The notes beneath the pieces were generated by a model, which was given only the letters and a program-made list of their open reading frames with translations, was not told the origin of the DNA and made no database searches. Shown in pieces: positions 42,173-51,800 of a stretch of 64,000 nt of DNA (positions are counted from its first letter, which is position 1; each line of letters begins with the position of its first letter). Source of the DNA: Trebonia sp963734665 (GTDB lineage: Bacteria > Actinomycetota > Actinomycetes > Streptosporangiales > Streptosporangiaceae); contig CAVTIR010000007.1 of the NCBI GenBank assembly GCA_963734665.1, forward strand, positions 496,001 to 560,000. Reading direction: 5' to 3'. The position numbers and the translations under genes were made by a program.

Positions 42173-45100
42173 TCACCGGGGTAAATGGCCCGCTAATGCA
42201 GCGGCGCTGGTCGAGAGTAATGACGCCGCCGTTGAAGGCGTGAGCGGGAGTTCCACGCGCAGGCTTGTTCCCGCTCCGCGGGGGCTGTCGAGGAAGATCC
42301 GGCCGCCGAGCGCCTCCACGCGGTCCTTGAGGCCGGCCAGGCCGGTGCCCCGGGTGAAGCCGGCGCCCCCGTCGCCGTCGTCGCGGACGGTGAGGAGCAG
42401 GACGTCGCCGGCGACCTCGATCTGGACGCTGACGGTGGAGGCGCGGGCGTGCTTGGCAGCGTTGGTCAGCGCCTCGGTGATGACGTAGTAGGCGCTGACT
42501 TCGACCGGTTCCGGCAGCCGCTGTTCCACGTGCACCTGCAGGTCAACGGGGACGGCCGAGCGGCGGGCGAGGGTTTTCAGCGCCGGGGCCAGGCCGCGCT
42601 CGGCCAGGATCGCCGGGTGGATGCCCCGGGCGATCTCACCCAGCTCGTCCAGCGCGCCGGCCGCCTCGGTGACGGCATCGTCGAGTCGCGCGCCGAATTG
42701 AGGCGGGATCGCGGCCTGCACCTCGCGCAGCCGCAGCCCCAGGGAGACGAGCCGCTGCTGGGCGCCGTCGTGCAGGTTCCGCTCGATCCGGCGGCGGGTC
42801 TGGTCGGCGGCCGCGACGATCCGCGCCCGCGACGCACTCACCTCGGCCTGCGCCTCGGCGTTCGCGACCGCGGTCGCGGCCAGCTCGGTGAACCCGGCCA
42901 GCCGTGCCTCGGTATCAGCCGGCAGCGGCTCGGAACGGCTGGCCGCGATCATGACCCCCCACAGCTCGCCCGCGACGCTGACCGGCACGCCAACCGACGC
43001 CCGGACGCCGGACTCGCGGGCCATGTCGCCGACCGCGTCACCGGTGTCGGTGTAGCTGTCGATCCGTGTGGGCTGGCCCGTCTGGAACATCAGCGACGTC
43101 ATGTTCCGTCCGCCGAGGGGGACCCGGTTGCCGACAACGACGGGCGGTATGCCATCGCTGGCCCATACGGCGACGGCGACCGCGTCGGCACCGTCCGGGG
43201 CGTACCGGTTCAAGATGGCGACATCCACCCCCAGCACCTGCCCGGCCTCCGCGGCGACCGCGGCGAAGACCTCCTCCGGCCGCGCCGCCCGGGCCACGAG
43301 TACCGCCACCCGCCGCAGGGCGGCCTGCTCGTCGGCGATCTGACGGAAATCGGCGTACAGCTGGGCGTTGTCCAGGGAGACGGCGAGCTGGCCGGCGATG
43401 AGCCTGACCGTCTCCAGCCGCTGGGCGGTGAACGCGCCAGACAGGAGGCGGTTTTCCAGCAGCAGCACCGCCTGCAGCATGCCGCGGCTAAGGACCGGGA
43501 CGGCCAGCAGCGAGCAGCGGCCGCTGTCGGCGAAGTACGGGTCGCGGGCGAACCGCTCGTCACCGGCGGCGTCAGCCACCACCAGCGGCTCGCGCGTCCG
43601 CTCGGCGTAGCGCAGCACCGACATCGGTACCGCACGCTCGCGGTCGGCGCCGCCGACCGGGACAGTGCCGCCGTCCGCTGGGGGCAGCAGCCAGCCGTGC
43701 CGCTCCTCGCTCCACAGCAGCAGCTGCACCCCGGTGGCGCCGGTCATGGCGCTGAGTACCTCGGCCACCCGGGCGTGCAGCCGGCCGATGCTGGTCTCCG
43801 AGCTCAGCGCCTGCGACGCCGACACAATCCCGAGCAGGTCCATCGTTCCGGCGGTGACCGTGGAGCGGCGACCGGCAAGATCAGCCCGCGGCCCGCGGGC
43901 CTCGCCCACGGCCGCATCGGGTGCTTGCCGCAGGGCCGGGTAGGCCCAGTCCAGCTGGCTGACTTTAGCCGTCGCGCCCCAGGCGAGGTAGTGCTGGCGG
44001 GCCTGGGCGAGAAGGTCGTGGCCGACGTGGTCGAGGCCGTGCGCGAGGTAGAACCGGGCCGCGTGCTCGGCGATCAGGGCCCCGTGCCAGGGCCGCTGCC
44101 GCTGGGCGGCCTCGCGCTGGGCGGCGTCGAAGGCCAGGCCGGCGGCACGGAAGTCGCCAGCCGCCCACGCCCGCTCGGCCTCGGCCAGCCGGAGCAGGTG
44201 CAGGAAGTTATCCGGCGCGTCCGCGGCACGGGCGGCCAGCCACCCGGTCACGTCGTCCAGTTCCACCAGCAGGCCGGCCCGCTCGTCCCCGTCGCTGTCA
44301 CGGGCCTGCGCGGCCAGAGCCAGCGCGCGCAGCGCATGGGCCACGGCGGTCACGTACAGTCCCAGAGCCGTCGGCAGTAGCGGCATCGCCGCTGCGGTGT
44401 GCCGTGCCAGCGCGCCCGCATCCCCGAAGATAGCGGCGGCGACGGCGCGGGTGAAATGTGCGTTGAACAGCGCCGGCGGGTTGCCGGCGTACCTGTCGAG
44501 CGGGGCCGCCTCGGCGGTCGCCGCGGCGCCTTCGCCACGCAGCACACTAGCGAGCCACCGATAGCCCTCGAGCATCGAAATGGTCTGCTCGTCGCCGGTA
44601 CGGCGAAGGAAGGCCAGCGCTGCCTCCACCTCGGCGACGTGCAGGTCCAGCGACGGTGCGCAGTCAAGCAGGTCCGTCACGGACTGGTAGTAGGTGTAGC
44701 CGGCGAAGGACAGGTTGCCGCCCGCGATCAACCCCTCCCGGGCACGCCGGCTCTCCTGCACGTCGGTCTCAACCGGCTCGCACCAGCAGGCGTAGATGCA
44801 GAACGCCACGCGTGCTTCCGAGGTGGCGGGCTCATAGCCGTGCGCCTCGGCCAGCGCCAGAATTCGCCGTGCGGCCTGATACGCCCGGGCGTAGTCACCG
44901 CGCAGCGCGGCCGTGGCCGTGGCCACGTAGGACGCGGGGCCGACCAGGGTGGGGCCCGGGCCGTCGTCGATCCAGATCCGCAGCGCTTCCAGTGTCAGCC
45001 AGGCAAACGTGGCGAGGTCGCCGGAGAAGTAGGCGGCCCCCACCATCGCGCTGAGCAGCCGGCCCTCCGCTAGCAGCGCCCGATCGCTGATCTCCGCCCG

Positions 45101-47683
45101 CTGGAGCTCGGCGGCGGTCTCGGTGTGGTCCAGCCACCGGAACACGTCCTCCAGCTGACGGTCGACCTCGCCGCGGAGCCGGTCCGCGGCCGGCACGGCG
45201 GCGCCTAGCTCGCGCAGCGACTCGATGCCCAGGGCGATCGCGTCGGCGAAACGGGCCCGGTGAGTCAGGCTGCGCGCCTGCACTGCCGTCGCGTCCGCCC
45301 GATCCAACGCGGTAGGGCACAGCCGCTCGATTGTGCGATATTCCTCGTCCGCCTCCTCTAGGCGCCCCAGGCCGTACAGGGCGGCGTGACGGCCGGTGTG
45401 CACCTCCGCAAGCAGGGCGGTCTCGCCCGGGCCGATGAGGCGGATCGCTGCGGCAAGTAGCGCTTCCGCCAGCGCGTAGTCGCCGGTCAGACTCGCCTGG
45501 TCAGCCGCGCGGCGCAGCAACCCCACCACCACGTGCCGCTCCGCCGGATCGTCGACCGCGTCGACCACTGGCAGGTACTGCTCCGCCGCGACCGCGAACA
45601 ACTCCGGCACCGCAGCCAGCCGCCTGGCCATCGCCAACTGCAAGAAACGCCGCCGCGACGGGTCAAGACCGCGCAGGATAACCTCGCGGATCCGGTCGTG
45701 GCGGAACCGCACCGACGGATGCGCCCCTGGCTCCGCCACCAGCAGGCCATCCTCCAGCGCGGGCGCCAGCATTTGCTCCATTGCGCCCGGCGGCTCGGCG
45801 GTGGCGGCCTCAAGCACGCCCAGCTCGGCCCGCCCGCCCAGGCACGCCATCGGCTCCACCACCTGCCGGGACGGCTCCGGCAGTGCGGCAACCCGCGCCG
45901 TCAGCAGCCCCGCGACCTCGGACTTGTCCAGGTGAGCGCGCACCGCCGCCGCGGCCCACCGCCACCCGGCGGCTGTCGCGGTCAGCACGCCCGCGCGGCG
46001 CAGCGCGTTGAGCAGTTCCACGGTCTCATACGGATTGCCGGACGTGTAAGGGCCAATCGCCTCGGCCAGGCCCGCGGCCGCGGCCCCGCTGACGTGCAGC
46101 ATCTCGGCCACCATGGCGACCAGGGCCAGCGCCGGCAGGTCGGCCAGCCGCAGGTGCCGCACTCCCGCCTCGTCACGCCACCGCGGCAGCAGCGCCGCCA
46201 TCGGATGCGCCGCGTCCACGTCGTCTTCGCGGTAGGCGCCGACCAGTAGCAGGCCCTCGACCGGCTCATCGCTCAGCACCAGGTCGACGAAGCCAAGCGA
46301 CGTGCGCCCGGCCCACTGCAGGTCGTCGACGAACAGGACCAGCGGCCGTTTCCGCGAGGCGACCGCCCGGAGCACCCGTGCAGCGGCCTGCTGCGACCGG
46401 GTCTGCGCGGTCAGCGGGTCCCCCGGATCGGGCGGCACCGCAAGCAGCGCCGCGAACTCCGGCACTGTGGCCGCCACTAGCCCCGCATTCGGGCCGAGCG
46501 CTCTCACCACTCGCTCGCGGATCCTGGCAAGCTCGTCCTCCGGCTCGGCGAGCAGCAGCCGGCCAAGCGCGCGGAACGCCTGATTCAGCGCGTCAAACTC
46601 CAGGTCCCGGCGGTACTGGTCGAACTTGCCTGCCACGAACCAGCCGTCCCGGCCGGTCACCACCGGGCGCAGCTGATCGGCCAGCGCCGTCTTGCCCACC
46701 CCCGGTGCCCCGCCGACCAGCACTCCCCGGCACTGGCCCGTCAGCGTTTTCTCCAACGCCGCCTCCAGCACCGCCACCTCGGCGTCGCGGCCTGCCAGCC
46801 GCGACGGCTGAAGCAACCGCACCGGGACATCATGACCGCCAACCCGGAACCCGGCCGCCCCCCGATCCCCGTCTTGCACCCGCTCCAGGTCATAGATCAG
46901 GCCGTCGGCGGTCTGGTACCGGCTGTCCGGTTCCTTCTCCAGCAGGTGCAGGATGATCTCCGACAGTGGTTCCGGCACGGTGGGGTTCACCGTAGCGGGC
47001 GGGGTGGGCACCCGCGCGAGGTGATCATGGATGAGCCGCAGCGGGTCGCCGGACCCGAACGGCGGCGCGCCCGTCGCCAGCTCATACAGCACCGCGCCCA
47101 GCGCGTACAGGTCAGCGCGCTGATCCGCCGGCCTTCCGGTCCGCCCGGTAGCCTCCGGCGCCAGGTACGCCAGCGTCCCGGCGATCTCGCTGTGGTGCGT
47201 GAAGTCCGGGCGCATCTCCGCAAACGAACTCGCCAGGGCGAAGTCCACTAGGCACGGGGCGCCGTCACCGGACAGCACGATGTTGGCCGGGGCGATGTCC
47301 CGGTGCACCACCCCCCGCCGGTGCATCCCTGCCACCGCCCGCCCCAGCCGCACCGCGAGCCCGGTCAGCTCATCAACCGTAAGCGGCTTCGCCTCGCCCG
47401 CCAGGCTGATCCGGCCCGCGTCGGCCAGCACGACCGACCCGGGATATCGCGGCGCCCCAGCTAGCTGCGCCACCCCAGGCACCCCGCGGAGCCGCTCAAG
47501 CACCGCTGTCTCATGCCGCACCCGGCGGTCCCCGTCCGGCCCCAGCGGCTCCTTTCGGATCACCGTCCCCTCGGCCAAGAGCAGCCGGGTGATCCGCGTG
47601 CGTCCGCTCTCGTGCACAATCTCGGTCGGGACCGGTGCGTCCCGGCCCGGCACCCCGTCTGACCCCATCTGACCTCCACGCAT
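42173..47683 (-). CDS. Giant Ser/Thr-kinase-like, STAND ATPase, double-GAF histidine kinase (multikinase A)
   Basis: From the ATG at 47683 the protein has 1836 residues. In order: kinase-like domain (about 15-260; RGVVHRDIAPANIVLS intact but DFG replaced by DFA, no glycine loop), STAND/AAA ATPase (P-loop GGAPGVGKTALADQ, about 320-333; FVDDLQWAGRTS), a long TPR-like region (about 600-1270), GAF1 (about 1295-1440), GAF2 (about 1450-1610), HisKA_3 with the phospho-His in RRRIERNLHDGAQQRL (about 1640), and an HATPase with EALTNAAKHARA. The start matches its paralog (shared TGACCATGCG); a frame 213 nt longer exists. It is divergent from the aquaporin gene. The predicted role is a soluble multi-input signalling kinase. 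Confidence 0.9.
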   Translation of the reverse strand: MRGGQMGSDGVPGRDAPVPTEIVHESGRTRITRLLLAEGTVIRKEPLGPDGDRRVRHETAVLERLRGVPGVAQLAGAPRYPGSVVLADAGRISLAGEAKPLTVDELTGLAVRLGRAVAGMHRRGVVHRDIAPANIVLSGDGAPCLVDFALASSFAEMRPDFTHHSEIAGTLAYLAPEATGRTGRPADQRADLYALGAVLYELATGAPPFGSGDPLRLIHDHLARVPTPPATVNPTVPEPLSEIILHLLEKEPDSRYQTADGLIYDLERVQDGDRGAAGFRVGGHDVPVRLLQPSRLAGRDAEVAVLEAALEKTLTGQCRGVLVGGAPGVGKTALADQLRPVVTGRDGWFVAGKFDQYRRDLEFDALNQAFRALGRLLLAEPEDELARIRERVVRALGPNAGLVAATVPEFAALLAVPPDPGDPLTAQTRSQQAAARVLRAVASRKRPLVLFVDDLQWAGRTSLGFVDLVLSDEPVEGLLLVGAYREDDVDAAHPMAALLPRWRDEAGVRHLRLADLPALALVAMVAEMLHVSGAAAAGLAEAIGPYTSGNPYETVELLNALRRAGVLTATAAGWRWAAAAVRAHLDKSEVAGLLTARVAALPEPSRQVVEPMACLGGRAELGVLEAATAEPPGAMEQMLAPALEDGLLVAEPGAHPSVRFRHDRIREVILRGLDPSRRRFLQLAMARRLAAVPELFAVAAEQYLPVVDAVDDPAERHVVVGLLRRAADQASLTGDYALAEALLAAAIRLIGPGETALLAEVHTGRHAALYGLGRLEEADEEYRTIERLCPTALDRADATAVQARSLTHRARFADAIALGIESLRELGAAVPAADRLRGEVDRQLEDVFRWLDHTETAAELQRAEISDRALLAEGRLLSAMVGAAYFSGDLATFAWLTLEALRIWIDDGPGPTLVGPASYVATATAALRGDYARAYQAARRILALAEAHGYEPATSEARVAFCIYACWCEPVETDVQESRRAREGLIAGGNLSFAGYTYYQSVTDLLDCAPSLDLHVAEVEAALAFLRRTGDEQTISMLEGYRWLASVLRGEGAAATAEAAPLDRYAGNPPALFNAHFTRAVAAAIFGDAGALARHTAAAMPLLPTALGLYVTAVAHALRALALAAQARDSDGDERAGLLVELDDVTGWLAARAADAPDNFLHLLRLAEAERAWAAGDFRAAGLAFDAAQREAAQRQRPWHGALIAEHAARFYLAHGLDHVGHDLLAQARQHYLAWGATAKVSQLDWAYPALRQAPDAAVGEARGPRADLAGRRSTVTAGTMDLLGIVSASQALSSETSIGRLHARVAEVLSAMTGATGVQLLLWSEERHGWLLPPADGGTVPVGGADRERAVPMSVLRYAERTREPLVVADAAGDERFARDPYFADSGRCSLLAVPVLSRGMLQAVLLLENRLLSGAFTAQRLETVRLIAGQLAVSLDNAQLYADFRQIADEQAALRRVAVLVARAARPEEVFAAVAAEAGQVLGVDVAILNRYAPDGADAVAVAVWASDGIPPVVVGNRVPLGGRNMTSLMFQTGQPTRIDSYTDTGDAVGDMARESGVRASVGVPVSVAGELWGVMIAASRSEPLPADTEARLAGFTELAATAVANAEAQAEVSASRARIVAAADQTRRRIERNLHDGAQQRLVSLGLRLREVQAAIPPQFGARLDDAVTEAAGALDELGEIARGIHPAILAERGLAPALKTLARRSAVPVDLQVHVEQRLPEPVEVSAYYVITEALTNAAKHARASTVSVQIEVAGDVLLLTVRDDGDGGAGFTRGTGLAGLKDRVEALGGRIFLDSPRGAGTSLRVELPLTPSTAASLLSTSAAALAGHLPR

Positions 47684-47983
47684 GGTCAGGCCTCTCTCAA
47701 ACCCTGCCATACGCCGATTTGGGGTCGAAGGTGGGTGTTCCTGCTGGACACCCAGCGAGACTCGAGCACCTGGCCAGTGCTCCACAGGCGCCTGGTACCT
47801 GGGTACATCCAGGACGCAGAGCAAAACAACATCCAGATCGAGGGACTGCCCCGAGATCCCAAGGCTGAGATCCCCCGAGCAGGCAGTGCACATCATCCAT
47901 AACTTCCTCGCAATTCACTTCCCCTGCTGCATCCGGCCGCTCCGAGTCCCGGCGCCGCAATCTGACCCCGATGTGAGGCAGCC
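47684..47983. promoter_or_regulatory. Divergent promoter region between multikinase A and the aquaporin gene
   Basis: This 300-bp gap must hold the promoters of both divergent genes. A direct repeat of GAGATCCC is present near 47853-47875 (GAGATCCC-AAGGCT-GAGATCCC). No other gene is supported; the frame that extends multikinase A upstream into this region has no matching sequence in the paralog. Confidence 0.45.
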
Positions 47984-48811
47984 ATGACCGCAGGACAAGT
48001 ACCACCCACGCCGAGTTCTCTCGGCCCGCTCGCCCGTTACGAGCAGAACGTGATCGACCGCATCAACGACTTCAACGACCCGCACCAGGAGTGGCGGCGG
48101 CTGTTCTCCGAGCTGCTCGGCACCTTCTTCCTGGTGCTGGCGGCCGCCGGCGGGGGCATGATGAGCCACGCCTTCCCCGGCGTGATCAGTCACACCGCCG
48201 CCGTCACGGCCCCGGCGCTGACGGTCCTGGGGATCATCTTGTACATGGGCAAGGTCTCCGGCGCGCACCTGAACCCGGCCGTCAGCATCGCCTTCGCCCT
48301 GCGCGGCGACTTCCCCTGGGCACGGGTCCCCGGCTACATCATCACGCAGCTGGCCGGCGCGACCCTGGCCGCCCTGGTCCTGCGCGCCGTCATCAGCGTC
48401 TCGGCCAGCTACGGGTCCAACTACCCCGCCCACGGCTACTCCGCCGTGGCCGCGTTCTTGATGGAGCTCATCTTGACCACGGGCCTGGTCAGCGTGATCC
48501 TGGGCACCGCCTCAGGCGCCCAGAACGTCGGCGTCATCGGCGCGCTGGGGATCGGCGGCTACATCGCCCTGGCCGGCCTGTGGGGCAGCCCCATCTCGGG
48601 CGCCTCGATGAACCCGGCCCGCACCTTCGGGCCCGACCTTGCCAGCGTCACCTTCACCAGCTACTGGGTCTATATCGCCGGGCCGATCGCCGGCGCTGTG
48701 CTCGCCGTCGGCATCGCCTTCGTCCTGCGCGGCCGCGGCGGCGACAAGGCTGCCCTCGGGGCCGCGCAAGGTGACCTGTTCACCGAGGGCTACGAGACCG
48801 GCAAGTCCTGA
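47984..48811 (+). CDS. Aquaporin / MIP-family channel with soluble N-terminal extension
   Basis: The 275-residue channel has six membrane helices and both pore signatures: SGAHLNPAVS (NPA at about 97) and SGASMNPARTFGP (NPA at about 209). The second loop with NPARTFGPD is closer to water channels than to glycerol facilitators, which usually have a GYA/NPARD form with an Asp. Before the first helix lies a hydrophilic 40-residue extension (ARYEQNVIDRINDFNDPHQE), unusual for bacterial aquaporins. It is divergent from multikinase A and 88 bp upstream of multikinase B on the same strand, suggesting a link between water or solute flux and these kinases. Confidence 0.93.
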   Translation: MTAGQVPPTPSSLGPLARYEQNVIDRINDFNDPHQEWRRLFSELLGTFFLVLAAAGGGMMSHAFPGVISHTAAVTAPALTVLGIILYMGKVSGAHLNPAVSIAFALRGDFPWARVPGYIITQLAGATLAALVLRAVISVSASYGSNYPAHGYSAVAAFLMELILTTGLVSVILGTASGAQNVGVIGALGIGGYIALAGLWGSPISGASMNPARTFGPDLASVTFTSYWVYIAGPIAGAVLAVGIAFVLRGRGGDKAALGAAQGDLFTEGYETGKS

Positions 48812-48899
48812 GGGTGACCGTCCCCGGGCTACGGCCCCGCCGGCTGCCGCGCTAACACCCTCAAATATGCTGTATTAACGGTATGAGGTGGGCCTGACC

Positions 48900-51800
48900 A
48901 TGCGGGGGTGCCGGATGGGGCCAGGCGGGGTCCTGCCGGGCCGGGATCCGTCGGCCCGGGCGGAGATAGTGCACCAGAGCGAACGCACGCGCGTCACCCG
49001 GCTGTTTTTTGCTGGGGGCACGGTCATCCGAAAGGAGCCGCTGGGGCCATCCGGGGAACGCCGGGTGCGGCATGAGGTGGCGATGCTGGAGCGGCTGCGC
49101 GGGGTGGCGGGGGTGGCGCAACTGGCTGAGGCACCGCGGTATCCAGCGTCGGTGATGCTGGCCGACGCCGGCGGCACGAGCCTGGCCGGGGCGGCAAAGC
49201 CGCTGGCGGTTGATGAGCTGACCGGCCTGGCGGTGGGACTGGCCCGGGCGGTGGCCGGGATGCACGGGCGGGGAGTGACGCACCAGGACATCCACCCGGC
49301 CAACGTGGTGCTCTCCCGCGACGGCGCCCCGTGCCTGGTGGACTTCGCCCTGGCGAGTTCGTTTGCGGAGATGCGCCCGGAGTTCACGCACCACAGCGAG
49401 ATCGCCGGGACCCTGGCGTACCTCGCGCCGGAGGCCACCGGGCGGACCGGCCGGCCGGTGGACCAGCGCGCTGACCTGTACGCGCTGGGCGCGGTGCTGT
49501 ATGAGCTGGCGACGGGCGCACCGCCGTTCGGTTCCGGTGACCCGCTGCAGCTCATCCATGATCACCTCGCGCGGGTGCCGGCGCCGCCCGCGCAGGTGAA
49601 CCCGGCCGTGCCGGAACCACTGTCGGAGATCATCCTGCACCTGCTGGAAAAGGAACCGGACAACCGGTACCAGACCGCGGACGGCCTGGTCTACGGCCTG
49701 GAGCGGGTGCAAGACGCCAAGGGGGATCCGAGAGCGGCCGGGCTCCAGGTCGGCGAGCATGATCTCCCGGCGCGGCTGCTTCGGCCGTCGCGGCTGGCGG
49801 GGCGCGATAACGAGGTGGCGGCGCTGCAGGGGGCGTTCGAGGGAGCGCTGACGGGCCAGTGCTGCGGGGTGCTAGTCGGCGGGGCACCGGGGGTGGGCAA
49901 GACGACGCTGGCCGACCAGCTGCGGCCGGTGGTGACCGGCACCGACGGCTGGTTCGTGGCCGGCAAGTTCGACCAGTACCGCCGGGACCTGGAGTTCGAC
50001 GCGGTCAATCAGGCGTTCCGCGCGCTGGGCCGGCTGCTGCTGGCCGAGCCGGACGATGAGCTGGCCCGGGTCCGCGGGCAGATCTTGCGGGCGGTCGGGC
50101 CGAATGCCGGCTTGCTGGCCGCGGTGCTGCCGGAGTTCGCGACGCTGCTGTCGGTGTCGCCTGATCCCGGGGATCCGGTGACCGCGCAGGCGCGGCTGCA
50201 GCGGGCGGGCGCGGCCGCGTTGCGGGCAGTCGCCTCGCCGAAACGGCCGGTGGTGGTGTTCCTCGATGACCTGCAGTGGGCGGGGCGTACCCCGCTCGGC
50301 TTCGTCGATCTCATGCTGAGCGAGGAACCGGTCGAAGGCCTGCTGCTGGTGGGTGCCTACCGGGAAGACGACGTGGACGGCCCACATCCGCTGGCGGCGC
50401 CGCTATCCCGCTGGCTCGGTCAGGCAACGGTGCGGCGTCTGCGGCTGGTCAACCTGCCGGGCCCGGGCCTGGCCACCATGGTCGCTGAAATGCTGCATGT
50501 TGACCGGTCCGCGGCGGCGGGCCTGGCCGGGGTGATCGAGCCTCACACGCGCGGCAATCCGTATGAGACGGTGGAACTGCTCGACGCGCTGCGCCGCGAT
50601 CGCCTGCTGACCAGGTCAGCGGCGGGATGGCGGTGGGACGAGGCGGCGGTGCGGGCTCACCTGGGCCGTTCCGAGGCGGCAGGGCTGCTGGCGGCGCGGG
50701 CCGCCGCCCTGCCGGAGCGGTCGCGGGCACTGATGGAGTCGATGGCGTGCCTGGGCGGGCGTGCCGAGGTCAGCGTGCTGCAGGTCGCCGCCGGCGTGCC
50801 GGCTGGCGTGGCGGAGCAGGGGCTGGCGCCCGCCCTCGAGGAGGGCCTGCTGGTGATGGAGCCCGGGGCGCATCCGGCGGTGCGGTTCCGCCACGACCGG
50901 GCCCGCGAGGCGGTCCTGGGCGGGCTCGACCAGCAGCGGAAGCGGGCCCTGCGGCTGGCGATGGCGCGGCGGCTGGCGGCGGTCCCGGAGTTGTTCGCGG
51001 CCGCGGCGGAGCAGTACCTGCCGGTGGCCGACGCGGTCGATGACGCAGCGGAGCGGCGCCGGGTGGTGCGGCTGCTGCGGCGGGCCGCCGGCCAGGCGGC
51101 GTTGATCGGTGATTACGCGTTGGTGAACGAGCTGCTTGCGGCCGCACTGCCGTTGATCGGCCCCCGTGAGGAGGCCGCGCTGGTCGCGGTGCGCACCGCC
51201 AGGCACGCCGCCCTGTACCGCCTGGGGCGGCTGGAGGAGGCGGACGAGGAGTACCAGGCGATCGAGGGGCTGTGTCCCAGCGCCGTGCAGCGTGCCGATG
51301 CGACGGCGGTGCAGGTTGTCAGCCTGACCCACCGGAGCCGTTTCGCCGACGCGGTCAGCCTGGGCGTCGGGGCGCTGCGTGAGCTAAGCGTCGTTGTCCC
51401 GATCGCGGACCGGCTCACTGCCGACCTCGACCGCCAGTTCGGCCATCTGTATCGCTGGCTGGACCACACTGACGAAGCCAGCGATCTGGCCCGGCCCGAC
51501 GTCACCGACCCCGCGCTGATCGCCATCGCCCGGCTGATCAATGCTCTCCTGCCGGCGAGCTACGTGGCCGACCATGCCATGCTCGCCTGGCTGAGCCTGG
51601 AGGGGTTGCGGATCTGGCTCGAGCACGGCCCGGCTCCTGTCCTGATCGGCCCGGCGGGCAACACCGCACGCGTCGTGGTGACAATGCGCGGCGACTACGC
51701 CGCAGGGAGCCGGGCCATGCGGCGGATACTGGCCTTCGGGGAGGCCCGCGGGTATGAGCCAGGCACCTCCCAGGCGCGCTTCCGGTATGCCGCCCTGGCC

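Noticed and set aside
42449..44380. A 643-codon plus-strand frame within multikinase A
   Set aside because: It is antisense to GAF, HisKA_3 and HATPase motifs and has shadow-type composition.
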